The notes under the pieces are model-generated. The model saw only the letters and a list, made by a program, of their open reading frames with translations, made no database searches and was not told where the DNA came from. From Proteles cristata cristata (Eukaryota; Chordata; Mammalia; Carnivora; Hyaenidae), in the NCBI GenBank assembly GCA_017311185.1, contig JAESUZ010005462.1, positions 2,232,001 through 2,296,000 on the forward strand: a DNA stretch of 64,000 nt, written 5' to 3'. Both the position numbers and the translations under genes were made by a program. Numbering within the stretch: position 1 is the first letter of the stretch; each line of letters opens with the position of its first letter. This document shows, piece by piece, positions 29,744-43,049 of this stretch.

Positions 29744-31152
29744 TGCTGTGCCAGTGGCTGGTGACCAGGAAAGGGTATAGCAGAACCTTTGTCAATGAGT
29801 GCTTTAATGGAGGAAAATGACAGGAGAAGCTCAGCTACAGAGGGCTCCAAACATAAAGACCAGGTTCTATTTGGAATGGGAGACTCAATAAGCAGAAGGG
29901 GATGGGCATCAGTATATTAGTCTTAGAAGCCGCTTTCCCCATCTGGGAAAAATGACGAGTGTGGGCCCAATGTCTCATAAGTTTCCTTTAAACCCTCACA
30001 TCCTGCAGTCTTCATGCCTGGTCATGGTCTTTTGTATGAATGGGACTCAGTGGCCACATGTTGGTGATCAAACCAGCAAAGACTTTGCCAGTCTTGCAAA
30101 ACAAGATATTGGGCACAATTTTGGTGCATCCTGTTACTTCAGTTAATTGTGCCACGTAAAAATATTACATGCAGCTGTGAATACAACCATAGGAAAAAAG
30201 CCACAAAATGCTCCACTAGCAAGGAAACTACACTCCTCAAATGGGCAGAACCCCAGGGCTTTATATTCACAGCATAGTTCATAGTATGAAATGGAATGAG
30301 ATAGCTGGATGCTTTGGTTCTTTGGAAAAGTGTTTGCCTTAACCCACTCACGATGTAGACATTTTCTAGCTCAGAGATTTATGAGCTTTAATTGAAGATT
30401 GCTCATGGATTATTATTGAAGAATGTTCTATCTCTTTGACAACCAAGCATGTTGCCTGGTAACGATTTCCTTGTTGATTTCTTATCCTCTTATCATGATT
30501 CCCCCCCCTCTTATCATTGTTTCTACAACTTCAGCAAATCAATTCCTATTTTGTTCCCTCCTACACAGAATAAAGTCCCTTTATGGTTCATGAATTGCCA
30601 GGCAGCAGAAATAGAGTGATAGATCCTTAAGGGTTTATTATAAGAGGCTGGGTGTTTCACTGCTGTAATTGCATCTCAACTTCGGTTTGCATTTGAAGCA
30701 TTAGGGGACAAATTCCTGTTGAATTTTAAAAATACAACCTGTGAGGACTGTGGCCGACCATACGGTTATATTGGGAGAATGCAAAGTTGAAAAACTTCAT
30801 ATTCAGATTCAGGTTCATGTGCTGTAAAGAATTTGGTTAGAACTGGATTTTCCTGGAGAACAGGAAGAGTGTGGTACTTCAAACACAACACAACAAGGCA
30901 TGTTTCCTTTCTTTAGTGGTAAAAATGGTGGAAGAGCTGTAATTCAAACTTGGAAAACACTAAGCACTTGCTGTACCTGAAACAGGTTGGTGTAAGCCAA
31001 GTAGAAATACAATAGTCTACAGCTGTTTTTCAAGGCTTCCAGCTGCTCTGCCTCCAGAGATTTTGCTTATCCTCTGATTTATGCCTGAAATTCCACAACT
31101 AAGCTACACCCTGTTGCCTTAAAAATTTAAGCCCTCTTTAAAATAAAAATGG

Positions 31153-31344
31153 TGGGGCGCCTGGGTGGCTCAGTCGGTTAAGCGTCTGACTTCGGCTTAG
31201 GTCATGATCTCATGGTTAATGGGTTTGAGCCCCACGTCGGACTCTGTGCTGACAGGTAGCTCAGATTCTGTATCTCCCTCTCTCTCTGACCCTCCGCTGC
31301 TCACACTCTCTCTCTCAGAAATAAATAAAACGTTAAAAAATTAT
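31153..31344 (+). mobile_element. CAN-SINE, sense, well preserved
   Basis: GGGGCGCCTGGGTGGCTCAG head, body lacking one block, AAATAAATAAAACG tail. Duplication AAAATAAAAATG at 31140 and 31345. Confidence 0.93.
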
Positions 31345-32997
31345 AAAATAAAAATGCTCACTACAAGAATAATAGTCTTTAGCTACCATTTACATCTTCA
31401 TGAAGATCAGTCATTTCCATCTTTGTTGGACTGAGGACCTGAGAACAAGATAGGAGTTGGAGAGAGATCATGGGAACACTGGGCTCTGAGTAAAATCAAA
31501 AGGTAATAGACCTGAATCACAGTCAAAAAACACTGGCCTGGGGTTGGTCCTGACTTGAGTGCCCTTGTCCAGCAGCATAACTAAACACCTAAACGTATGG
31601 ATACCAGACAAGTACAGGCTTATTTGGATTCTTCCTTCTACCCAGCAGCATTCCTATCCTGAATAGCCACAGAGTTGTAAAGAATTACATATTTCCCCTC
31701 AAAACCCATTTCTGTTTGTGTACATAACAGAGCATCAAAATGTATTGAGCAAAATACATTGAGCACTAGTAAACTATTGTAGGTAGAGGTTGTAACATAT
31801 ATTGCCCCATAAATGATAGAACAAATACACAGAGAATAGCAAAAAGACTTGAATAACACTATGAACCAAATTGACCTAGTTGACATTTATAGAACACTCC
31901 ATTCAACAACAGTAGAATATACATTCTTTTCAAGACACAGGAAACATTGATCAAAACAGACCGTATTTGGGAGTATAAAACAAGGCTCAGTATGTTTAAA
32001 ATTATATAAATCTTATGAAGTATTTTTTTCCTGATCACAATAGAATTAAATTAGAAATCAATAGCAAAAAGGCATGTGGAAAAATCTCTAAATATTTAGA
32101 AACTAAACAATGCACTTGAAAGTAATCTGTGGGTTAGAGAAGAAATAAAAAAGGAAATAAAAAAGCACGTTGAACTGAATTCCATTATGAATATGAAAAG
32201 GTGATATTTTAAAATTTATGGTTTGCAACTAATATGGTGCTTAGAGGGAAACTGATAGCATCAAATGCCTATTTAGAAAAGAAAGACCTCAAATTGATGA
32301 CCTAAGCTTTTATCCTAAAAAACAAGAAAAGGGAAAACAAAATAAACCCAAAGCAAGCAAAAGAAAAGAAATCTAAGAACTGAAATCAAACAGAAAATAG
32401 AAACAAAAATAGAGAAAATCAATACAGCCGAAAACTAATTCTCTTGGGAATATAAATAAAATTGGGAAACCTCTAGCCAGGCTGATCAGAAAAAAAAAAA
32501 AAGAGAAAAGATGCAAATTATAAATAATAATAAGCAGAACACATCACAAACTCTACAAACAATAAGGAAATATGAAAATATTATATTAAAACATTCAACT
32601 AATTTGATGAGATGAATTCATTTTAAAACTATCAAAACTCACCAAAAACTAATTGATAACTTGACTACCCTTTGCCAATGAAAGGAATTGAATTTGCAGT
32701 TAAATACCTTCTCACTAAGAAATCTCTAGACCCATATGGGTTTCATTGTTGAATTCCATCAAATATTTATGGAACAAATAATAATAATTCTATACAAACT
32801 GTCCCAGAAAATTGAAAAGAATAAAGCGCTTACCACCAATTGTATGGGGACAAAATTACTCTGATACCAAAACTAGAAGAAAATATTGCAAGAAAAGAAA
32901 ACTAGACAAAAAGATCTGTCATGTAGAGATGCAAAAATTATTCACCAAATTTTAGCAATCCAAATCCAGAATATATTTAAAAGATAATACATCATGA

Positions 32998-33207
32998 GGC
33001 ACCAGGGTGGCTCATTTGGTTTTGTGTCTGACTCTTGGTTTCAACTCAGGTCATGGAGTTATGGTTTGTGAGTTTGAGCCCTTTGTTTGGCTCTGTGCTG
33101 GCAGTGTGGAGCCTGCTTGAGATTCTCTCTCTCACTCTCTCTTTCTCCCCTTTCTCTGCTTGCACATACGCTCTCTCAAAATAAAGAAATGACCATTGGA
33201 AAAAAAA
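32998..33207 (+). mobile_element. CAN-SINE, sense, inserted in L1
   Basis: GGCACCAGGGTGGCTCATTTG head through AAATAAAGAAATGACC tail. Perfect 18-base duplication at 32980-32997 and 33208-33225. Confidence 0.93.
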
Positions 33208-33308
33208 AAAGATAATACATCATGATAAAATAAGGCTTATCCAAAAAATGTAAGGTTGATTTAACATTCAAAAACTGATCAATGCACAATAAAAAAAAAA
33301 ATCAATGT

Positions 33309-33526
33309 GGGGCGCCTGGGTGGCTTAGTCGGTTAAGCGTCCGCCTTTCGCTTGGGTCCTGATCTCGCGGTTCGTGGGTTCGAGCCCCTCGTCGGGCTCT
33401 GTGTTGACTGCCAGCCCAGAGCCTGGAGCCTGTTTCAGTCTGTGACTCCCTCTCTCTCTGACCCTCCCCTGCTCACGCTGTCTCTCTTTCTCTCCTAGAA
33501 ATAGATAAACATTAAAAAATAATCTT
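33309..33526 (+). mobile_element. Young CAN-SINE, sense, CTAG-tail subfamily
   Basis: GGGGCGCCTGGGTGGCTTAG head, CTTTCGCTTGGG, TTTCAGTCTGTGACTCCC, and CCTAGAAATAGATAAAC tail. Perfect 14-base duplication at 33295-33308 and 33527-33540. Confidence 0.95.
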
Positions 33527-34034
33527 AAAAAAATCAATGTAATTCACCATATTATCAGGTTAAAAACAAAATGTTATGTTCATGATCGTCTCCATATGAT
33601 CATCTAAATATATGCAGAAAAAGTATTAGAAAGTGAAACATCTAATCTTAATAACATACATCTTTCAGAATACTAGAAATAGAAGAAAACTTCTTCAATC
33701 TGATAAAGGATATCTACAAAAAAAAAAAAAAAACCCTCTACAACTAACATACTTAACGGAGAAAAACTGAGTTCTTTCACTTTAACATTGAGAATAAGAC
33801 AAGGATACCTGTTTTTAATCACTTCTATTCTACGTTTTACTGGAGGTTTTAACCCATGCAATAAAGCAAAAAAAGAAATAAAGCCATCCAAGTTAGGCAT
33901 AAGGGATTAAAATTGTCTTTATAGACAATATAACCATCTATATAGAAAATTCAAAGGAGTATGCAAAAACTACTTGGAACTAATACTTAGCAAAGTTTTA
34001 GGATACAAAGGAAATATGGAAAAATCAGTCATAT

Positions 34035-34202
34035 TTATTTATTTTTTTCTTTTGAAGAGACAGAGCATAAGTGGGGAAGAGGGGCAGAGGGAAAGAGAGA
34101 ATCTTAAAATAGACTCCATGTTAAGTGTGGATTCCCTGGGATCATGATCTGAGCTAAAATCAAGAGTTGGATGCTCAGCTGACTGAGCCACATAGACACC
34201 CC
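34035..34202 (-). mobile_element. CAN-SINE, antisense, old
   Basis: Tail TTTATTTATTTTTTTC, GA-rich body, ATCTTAAAATAGACTCCATG, and diverged head GACTGAGCCACATAGACACC. Confidence 0.8.
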
Positions 34203-34574
34203 ACTTGTATTTCTATATACTCACATAAAACAATCAGAAATTGAAAAAAATTAAAAACCACTTATAATAAACAATATAAATAGTAATTTATGGATAAATA
34301 TGACAAAATATGTGTTAAGACCTGTGCAATGAAAACTACAAAACATGGCTCAAAGAAATTAAAGAAAGCCAAAATAAATGGGGAGACCTACATGCTTATG
34401 GATTGGAAGATGGAATATTGTTAACACATCAATTCTCAAATATTGGTCTACTGATCAATACATTCCCAGTCAAAACCCCAGCAGGTTACTTTGTAGAAAT
34501 TGAAAAGCTAGCAAAAATTTATGTTGAGATGCAAGGGACCTAAAATACCCAAATAACTTTGAAAAAGAAGTACA

Positions 34575-34802
34575 GGGGTGCCTGGGTGGCTCAGTCAGTT
34601 AAGTGTTCGACTTCAGCTCAGGTCATGAACTCACGGGTTCTCTCAGGTTCATGGGTTTGAGCCCCGTGTTGGGCTCTGTGCTAATAGCTAGCTCAGAGCT
34701 TGGACCCTGCTTCGGATTCTGTGTCTCCCTCTCTCTCTGACCCTCCCCTGCTCACGCTGTCTCTCTCTCTCAGAAATAACTAAAAAGATTTTAAAAATTA
34801 AA
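34575..34802 (+). mobile_element. CAN-SINE, sense, with an internal repeat
   Basis: GGGGTGCCTGGGTGGCTCAG head; about 17 extra bases after ACTCACGGGTTC; CAGAAATAACTAAAAAG tail. Duplication AAAAAGAAGTACA at 34562 and 34803. Confidence 0.93.
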
Positions 34803-35164
34803 AAAAAGAAGTACAAAGTTGGAGAATTTAAACTACCTTATTTTAAGACAGAAGTTCCAGAGAGTGTGATATTGAGATCAAGGAGGAAAAAAATATATAT
34901 ATCATACATGTGTGTATGCATTTAATACATCTAAATAAATAATATGTGATGATATATGCTATATCATATCTCTATATCATAGGAACATATGAAACAGAAT
35001 AGAGCCCACAAATACACACGCATATATGATCGATTGATTTTCAATGAATGTGCCAAGACACCCCATGGGGAAAGTACAATCTTTTCAACAAATTGTGCTG
35101 GAACAATTTGACAGCCATATTCAAAAATATTAATCTCAACACTTATTTCTTGTATATACTCTTC

Positions 35165-36110
35165 CAACTTTATTGAGATGTAATTGAACATAACATTGTG
35201 TAAGTTTAAAGTATACAATGTGTTGATGTGATACACTTAACGATCTATTGAGATGATCACATTGTAAAATGATTACCATAGGAGGGTTAGTTAACATCTC
35301 CATCACATCACATAATTACCATTTCCTTTGTGTGGTGAAAACATTTAAGATCTACTGTCTTAGCAATTTTCAAGTATTTCATACAGTATTATTAACTCTA
35401 ATCACCATGCTGTTCATTTGATCCCCAGAAATTATTTATCTTATAACTAGAAGTGTGTACCCTTTAACCAACATCTCCCAACCTCCCCTCAACCCCCCAG
35501 GCCCTGGTAGCAACCACTCTACTCTCTGTTTCTATGAGCTGAGCTTTTTTAGATTCCAAATACAAGCAATGTACAGTATTTGTCTTTCTATCTGACTTAT
35601 TTCACTTAACCCAATGCCCTCAAGTTCAACCCATGTTGTCTTAAATGGCAGGATGTCCTTCTTTCTCATGGTTGAGTAATATCTCATAGTATGTGTACAC
35701 ACACACACACACACACACACACCATGTTTTCTTTATCCATTCATCTTTTGACTGACACTTAGGCTGTTTCCTTATCTTGGCTATTGGAAATAATGCTACA
35801 ATAAACATTGGAATGCAGATACTGTTTTTCATAGTAGAACAAGTTTACATTCCTACTAACCATGCACAAGGGTTTTTTTTTCCCCTCCACATCCTTCCCA
35901 ACACTTGTTATCTTTTGTCTTTTTGATGACAGCCACTCTAACAGGTGTGAGGTTTTGATTTGCATTTCCCTGATGATTAAGTGATGTAGAATACCTTCTC
36001 ATGTATCTATTGGCCTTTTATATGTCTTCTTTGGAAAAATGTCTATTCAGTTCCTCTGCCCATTTTTAAATCAGATTGCTTGTTTTTTTGCTATTGAAAT
36101 GGATTTTTTT
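35165..36110 (-). mobile_element. Old L1 3' part, antisense
   Basis: 'AACTTTATTGAGATGTAATT', 'CAACCCATGTTGTCTTAAAT', 'ATCTTGGCTATTGGAAATAA' and 'TATTCAGTTCCTCTGCCC' are antisense L1 3' UTR and ORF2 end. A (CA)n microsatellite is at 35696-35721. The same element seems to resume at about 42905-43045 beyond a younger L1. Confidence 0.7.
35696..35721. repeat. (CA)n microsatellite
   Basis: About 12 CA units inside the antisense L1 3' UTR. Confidence 0.9.
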
Positions 36111-36164
36111 AATGTTTGGAATTTTTTTTGTTTTAATGATCTTAAATGGGATCAGTTTCTCTTT

Positions 36165-39100
36165 ATTTTTTTAAATACAATTTATTGTCAAATTGGCTAT
36201 CATACAGTGTGTAAAGTGTGCTCTTGGTTTTTGGGGTAGATTTATGTGGTTCATCGCTTATATACAACACCCAGTGCTCATCCCAGCAGTGCCCTCCTCA
36301 ATGCCCATCACCCATATTCCTCTCTCCCCCATCAACTTTAAGATTGTTCTCTATATTTAAGAGTTTCTTATGTTTTGCTTCCCTCCCTCTGTTTGTAACT
36401 ATTTTCCCCCTTCCTTTCTCCCATAGTATTTTGTTAAGTTTCTCGAGATCCACATATGAGTGAAAACATATGATATCTGTCTTTCTCTGACTTATTTCAC
36501 TTAGCATAACACCTTCCAGTTCCATTTACGTTGCTACAAATGGCATATTCTTTCTCATTGCAAGTAGTATTCCATTGTATATATAAACCACATCTTCTTT
36601 ATCCATTCATCAGTTGATAGACATTTAGGCTCTTTACATAACTGGGCTATTGTTGAAAGCACCACTATAAACATCAGGGTACATGTGTCTGTATGAATCA
36701 GCACTCCTGTATCCTTTGGGTAAATTCCTAGTAGTGCTACAACTGGGTTGTAAGGTATTTCTATTTTTAATTTTTTGAGGACCCTTCACAGTATTTTCCA
36801 GAGCGACTGCACCAGTTTGGGTTCTCATCAACAGAGCAAGAAGGTTCCCATTTCTCCACAGCCTTGCCAACATCTCTTGTTTGTTAATTTTAGTCAGTCT
36901 GACCAGTGTGAGGTGGTATCTCAGTGGTTTTGAGTTGATTTCCCTGATGATGAGTGATGTTGAGCATCTTTTCATGTGTCTGTTGGCCATCTGGATGTCG
37001 TCTTTGGAAAAGTGTCTATTCATGTCTTCTGCCCATTTCTTCACTGGATTATTTGTTTTTGGGATATACAGTTTGGTAAGGTCTTATAGATTTTGGATAC
37101 TAACCCTTTATCCAACATGTCATTTGCAAATATCTTTTCCCATTCCATCGGTTGCCTTTTAGTTTTGTTGATTGTTTCCTTTGTAGTGCAGAAACTTTTT
37201 GTCTTGATGAGGTCCCAATAGTTCATTTTTGGTTTTAATTCGCTAGACTTTGGAGATGTGTCGAACAAGAAGTTGCTGTGGCTGAGGTCAAAGTGGTTGT
37301 TGTCTGCTTTCTCCTCTAGGGTTTTGATGGTTTTCTGTCTCACATTTGGATTGTTCCTCCATTTTGAGTTTGTTTTTATGTATGATGTAAGAAAATGGTC
37401 TAGTTTCATTCAGCACGTTGCTGTCCAGTTCTCCCAGCACCATTTGATAAAGAGACTATATTTTTCTATTGTATACTCTTTCTTGCTTTGTCAAAGATTA
37501 GTTGGCTATACATTTGTGGGTCCAATTCTGGGTTCCATTGGTCTATGTGTCTGTTTTTGTGCCAATACCATACTGTCTTGATGATTATAGCTTTGTAGTA
37601 GAGGCTAAAGTTTGGGATGATAATGCTTCCCACTTTGGTTTTCTTCTTCCATATTTCTTTGGCTATTCAGGATCTCTTATGGTTCCATACAAATGTTAGG
37701 ATTGTTTGTTCTAGCTTTGAGAAGAATGCTGGTGCAATTTTGATTGGGATTGCATTGAATGTGTAGATGGCTTTGGGTGGTATTGACATTTTAACAATAT
37801 TTGTTCTTCCAGTCCATGAGCATGGAATGTTTTTCCATTTCTTTGTGTCTTCTTCAATTTCCTTCATAAGTTTTCTATAGTTTTCAACATACAGATCTTT
37901 TATATCTTTGGTTAGTTTTATTCCTGGGCATTTTACGGTTCTTGGTACAATTGTAAATGGGATCGATTCTTGATTTCTTTTTCTGTTGCTTCATTATTGG
38001 TGTAAAGAAATGCAACTAACCTCTGTACATTGATTTTGTATCTTGCAGTTTTGCTAAATTCATGTATCAGTTCTAGCAGCCTTTTGATAGAGTCTTTGGG
38101 TTTCCATGTAGAGTATCATGTCATCTACAAAAAGTGAAAGTTTGACTTATTATTTGCTATTTTTGATGCTTTTTATTTCTTTTTATTGTCTGATTGCTGA
38201 TACTAGGACTTCCAACACTATGTTAAACAACAGTGGTAAGAGTGGACATCCCTGTTGTGTTCCTGATCTCAGGGGTAAAGCTCTCAGTTTTTCCCCATTG
38301 AGGATGATAGTAGCTGTGGGATTTTCATATATGGCATTTATGATATTTAAGTATGTTCCTTCTATCCCGACTTTCTTGAGTTTTTTTTAAATTAAGAAAT
38401 GATGCTATATTTTATCAAATGCTTTTTCTGCATCTATTGACAGGATGATATGGTTTGTATCCTTTCTTTTATTAATGTGATGTATCACATTGATTTACTT
38501 GTGAATATTGAACCAACCCCATAGCCCAGGAATAAATCCCATTTGATCATGATGAATAATTCTTCTCATATGCTGTTGAATTTGAGTTGCTAGTATCTTG
38601 TTGAAAATTTTTACATCCATGTTCATCAGGGATATTGGCCTGTCATTCTCCTTTTTCATGGGGTCTCTGTCTGGTTTGGGAATCAAGATAATGCTGGCTT
38701 CATAGAATGAGTCCAGAAGCTTTCCTTCCATTCCTATTTTGCGGAACAGCTTGAGAAGGATAGGTGTTAATTCTGCTTTAAATGTGTGGTAGAATTCTCT
38801 TGAGAAGCCATCTGGCCTATGACTCTTATTTGTTGGGAGATTTTGGATAACTGATTCAATTTTTTCACTAGTTATGGACCTATTCAAATTTTTTATTTCT
38901 TCCCCTTCGAGTTTTGGTACCATGTGGGTGTCTAGGAATTTGTCCATTTCTCCCAGGTTTTCCAGGTTGTTGGCATATAATTTTTATAGTATTCTCAGAT
39001 AATTGCTTGTATTTTGAGGGATCAGTTGTGATAAATCCATATTCATTCATGTTTTTATCTATTTGGGTCTTCTCCTTCTTTTTGAGGAGTCTGCTAGGGG

Positions 39101-42100
39101 TTTATCAATTTTATTTATTTTTTAAATTTTTATAATGTTTTTTTATTTCTAGGAGAGAGAGAGAGAGAGACAGCGTGAGCAGGGGAGGGTCAGAGAGAGA
39201 GGGAGTCACAGACTGAAACAGGCTCCAGGCTCTGAGCTGGCAGTCAGCACAGAGCCCGACGCGGGGCTCGAACCCACGAGCCGCGAGATCATGACCTAAG
39301 CGAAAGTCGGATGCTTAACCGACTAAGCCACCCAGGCGCCCCAATTTTATTTATTTTTTCAAAAAGTCACTCTTAGTTTCATTGATCTGCTCTACTGTTT
39401 TTTTTGGGGGGGTAGTTTATACTGTTTATTTCTGCTCTGATCTTTATTCTTCCTCTTCTTCTGCTGGCCTTGGGTTTTATTTATTGTTCTGCCTCTAGTT
39501 CCTTTAGCTGTGCTGTTAGATTTTATATTTGGGATTTTTTTGTGTGTGTGTCTTAGAATATGCCTGGATTGCAAAGTATTTTCCTCTTAGGACTGCCTTT
39601 GCTGCATCCCAAAGGGTTGGGACTGTTGTATTTTCGTTTTTATTTGCTTCCATATATTTTTAAATTTCGTCTTTAATTGCCTAATTGACCCATTCATTCT
39701 TTAAGAGGATGTTCTTTAACCTCCATGCATTTGGAAATTTTCCAAACTTTTTCCTGTGGTTGATTTCAAGTTTCATAGCATTGTGATCTGAAAGTGTGCA
39801 TGTGTATGCTATTAATTCTTTTATGTTTATTGAGGGCTGTTTTATATTTATTGGATATGTGATCTGTCCTGGAGAATGCTTCATATGCATTCAAGAAGAA
39901 TGTGTATTCTGCTGCTTTAAGATGAAACGTTCTGAAAGTATTGGTCAAGTCCATCTGGTCTAGTGTATCATATCTAGGGCCATTGTTTCTTTATTGATTT
40001 TCTGTCTAGATGATTGTCCATTGATGTAAGCGGAGTATTAAAGTTCCCTGCAATCACCACATTATTACCAATAAGATTGCTTATGTTTGTGATTAATCGT
40101 TTTATATATTTTAGTGGTACAAATTGGGTTCATAAACATTTATAGTTGTTAGCTGTTCTTGATATCATTATGATATAATGCCTTTCTTCATCTCTTGTTA
40201 CAATCTTTAGTTTAAATTCTAGTTTATCTGATAGAAGTATTGTTACTCCAGCTTTCTTTTAACTTCCAGTAGCATGATAGATGATTTTCCATTCCCTCAC
40301 TTTCAGTCGGAAGGTGTCCTCAGGTCTAAAATGGGTCTTTTGTAGACAGCAAATCGATGAGTCTTGTTGTTGCTTTTTTAATCAATTCTGATACCCTATG
40401 TCTTTTGATTGGAGCATTAAGTCCATTTACATTCAATGTTATTATTGAAAGATATGGATTCAGTGTCATTGTGTTATCTGTAGTTTTCATGCTTGTAGTG
40501 ATGTCTCTGATCCTTTGTGGTCTTTGCAACATTCCTCTCACAGAGTTCCCTTTAGGATCTCTTGTAGGGCTGGTTTAGTGGTGATGAACTCCTTCAGTTT
40601 TTGTTTGCCTGGGAAAAACTTTATCTCTCCTTCTATTCTGAATGACAGGCTTATTGGATAAAAAATTCCTGGCTGCATATTTTTCCTGTTCATCACATTG
40701 AAAATTTCCTGCCACTGCTTTCTGGCCTGCCAAGTTTCAGTAAGGGTCTGCCACTACTCTTATGTGTCTACGCTTGTAGGTTAAGGCCTTTTTATTCCTA
40801 GCTGCTTTCAGAATTCTCTCTTTATCTTTGTTTTGCCAGCTTCACTATGACATGTCGTGCAGATTGATTCAAGGTATGTCTGAAGGGAGTCCTCTGTACC
40901 TCCTGGATTGCAATGTCTGTTTCCTTCCCAAAATTGGGGAACTTCTCAGCTATGATTTATTCATGTATATCTTCCACCCCTTTCTTTCTCTTCTTCTTCT
41001 CGAACTCCTATGATACAGATATTATTCTGTTTGGTTGAATCACTTAGTTCTCTAATTCTCCCCTCATGGTCCAGAATTTTTTTTATCTCTTTTTCTCAAC
41101 TTCATCTTTTCCCATAATTTTATCTTCTATTTCATCTATTCTCCCCCTGCCTCTTCAGTTCTCACTGTCACTGTCTCTAGTTTATTTTGCACCTCATTAC
41201 AGCATTTTAAAATTCATCATGACTTTTTTAGTTTCCTTGATCTTTGGAGCAATAGATTCTCTGCTGTCTTCTATGCTTTTTTCAAGCCCAGTGATTAATC
41301 TTATGACTATTATTTTAAATTCTTGTTCAGTTATATTGTTTATGTCTGTTTTGAGCAATTCTTTAGCTGTCATTTCTTCCTAGAATTTCTTTTCAGAAGA
41401 ATTCTTCCTTTTCAGCATTTTGGATAGTTTTCTGTCCCTTATGTGTTTTAAAACTTTGTTATGTGTCTTGCACCTGTGAGCACTACCATATCAAAGAGGG
41501 CCATACACTCTCCATCGCCTGGCCCTTCAGGAGCTGGTTTTTGGAGTGTGTTACTTGTTCTTTGTTGTTGTGACTCTGGTTGCTTTATCTCCTTACTCAT
41601 AGTGATGTTTTGGACCCTCCACCAGATTTGCTTTGATTTGTTCACTGAAGTAGTCCTGGAAAAGAAAACAAACAAACAAGCAAAAAACAGAAAAAAAAAA
41701 AAACCATGAAAACACCAGCTACAGCAAAACAATGGGGTGTGGGCAGTGTTGATGGAAGAGGCCTTATCCTATACAAGGAGGGAGATGACAGGGGCAGGGA
41801 AAAAGAAAAGAAAAGAAAATCGACCAGACAAAGTAACTATATGGCTTTTTCAGAGAGAGAGGAAAATAAAGGAGATGTAGAACAGGTATAAAGAGAATAG
41901 ATTAAATATATCTGCTTAAACAAACCAACAGCCGGAGTAACCAGACTAGAGGAGGGAAGAGATAAGGAGAAAAAGAAGGAAGAATATATCTATATAATAA
42001 GAATTGTCCGAGAATTGAACCAGGCAATGCAACAGCGCTGGTCTGGAGGAGGGACTGTCTGGTTCATCAACGTCTATCCCGCTCCTATAGATGGGCAGTT

Positions 42101-42890
42101 ACCAGGCGTGGGGTGTGTGGTTTGGTGCAGGAAGGTCCGGCTTCCACTGTGGGCGCTGTCCATTCCCTGAAGCTCCACCTTATTGGTGATGGGGAAAAAA
42201 TGGCAACCCCCCAGTCTCTCCTCCACAGACCGTGTGTCCCAAAGCACTCTGTTCAGGCCTTCTTCATAGTGTCGCAGGTATGTACGAGGCAGTTTGTCCC
42301 ACTCTGCCGACTCCCATGCCTCCCTGGCACTCATCTGGGATTTAAACCCTAATGTTTTGAAGGATCGCACTCCATGCTCCCAGTTCTGCCTAGTTCAGTT
42401 GAAGTGCCGCTCTGTACCTCCAATATATGGTCTCTGGCTGGCAGGCTCAGGCAGTCTTTGTTCTTTGAAAAGCTATATATTTTCTTCCTGTAGCACACCG
42501 GGGAGGGGATTGCTTTCTCCCACCACAGAGCATCTCTGAACTAGTTACCGAATCTGGGGCTGTCTCCCCACTTCCCCAGTCCTGAGAAAGCCCCGCAGTT
42601 AGAGATTGGATCTTTCTCCATCCAGGTCTGTGGTTTTTCTCTTGTCCAGATACAGTCCTATGCTTCCCCAGACTCTCTTTCTTTTCCCTTTGTCTCTCCA
42701 CAGAAGAGGATCCCTCCCCTCCATGCCTACACAGCCCATTTTATCTTTCCCAGTTGGCGATCAATCATCTATGCCTGCCAGATTGTCTTCGTGGGTCCCT
42801 GGAGACATCTCTGCCATTCTTCAGCCCAGACTCTTGGAATTCAAAGTTCTATGGCCTTAACACTGCTGTGTTTGAGGGAACTTTGGGTCC
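36165..42890 (-). mobile_element. Nearly full-length younger L1, antisense
   Basis: Runs on the - strand from a 5' region (about 42890-41460) through ORF1 remnants (about 41450-40600) and ORF2 (about 40500-37050) to the 3' UTR ending near 36165 (antisense TTTATTGTCAAATTGGC). ORF2 pieces are plain: endonuclease start LNVNGLNAPIKRHRVSELI (40541-40326), reverse transcriptase piece with [18 protein letters not shown] (38947-38495), and the C-terminal part with [20 protein letters not shown] (37409-37041). Stops and frameshifts break it, so it is not active. Minus the SINE at 39123-39342 it is about 6.5 kb. Open frames at 41.4-42.9 kb belong to its 5' region. Confidence 0.88.
39123..39342 (-). mobile_element. 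Young CAN-SINE, antisense, inserted in L1 ORF2
   Basis: CTAG-tail subfamily (TTATTTCTAGGAGAGAGAG) with head CCCAGGCGCCCC at 39342. Perfect 16-base duplication AATTTTATTTATTTTT at 39107 and 39343. Confidence 0.95.
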
Positions 42891-42904
42891 CCTACTTCTC
42901 TGGC

Positions 42905-43045
42905 ATGTTAGATCTCCTCTATATTTTTGGATATTAACTACTTATCAGATATACGGTTTTTCAAACATTTTCTTCCACTCTCTAGATTACCTTTCACTTT
43001 GTTGTTTCTTTTGCTGGGCAGTAGTTTTCTACTTGAGTGTAGACC
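42905..43045 (-). mobile_element. Continuation of the old antisense L1
   Basis: 'TTTTTGGATATTAACTACTT', 'ATCAGATATACGGTTTTTC' and CTTTTGCTGGGCAGTAG are the L1 stretch expected directly after 36110 in antisense, so the younger L1 is nested here. Confidence 0.65.
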
Positions 43046-43049
43046 AAAG

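Larger units (their letters stand above)
28320..31140. other. Intergenic with MIR and a tandem duplication
   Basis: MIR-like sense copy at 29375-29560 and a perfect 56-base tandem duplication at 29632-29743. A C8 run is at about 30501. No gene could be supported; open frames at 29952-30351 are short and without resemblance. Confidence 0.4.
31850..35150 (+). mobile_element. Old L1, sense, most of ORF2, split by four SINEs
   Basis: L1 ORF2 phrases in order: 'AGAACACTCCATTCAACAAC', 'AGAAATCAATAGCAAAAAGG', 'TCATTGTTGAATTCCATCAA', 'TGGGGACAAAATTACTCTGA', 'ACTAACATACTTAACGGAGA', 'TCAAAACCCCAGCAGG' and 'TGTGCTGGAACAATTTGACA'. Many stops; no functional protein. SINEs lie at 32998, 33309, 34035 and 34575. 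Confidence 0.78.

Noticed and set aside
38495..38947. 150-codon reverse transcriptase-like frame, possibly a retrovirus
   Set aside because: The surrounding sequence is L1 ORF2 with a LINE 3' UTR; no LTRs, gag or env features were seen.
42074..42860. Several open frames and moderate GC content suggesting a gene
   Set aside because: Explained as the 5' region of the antisense L1; the sequence leads directly into its ORF1 and ORF2 remnants.
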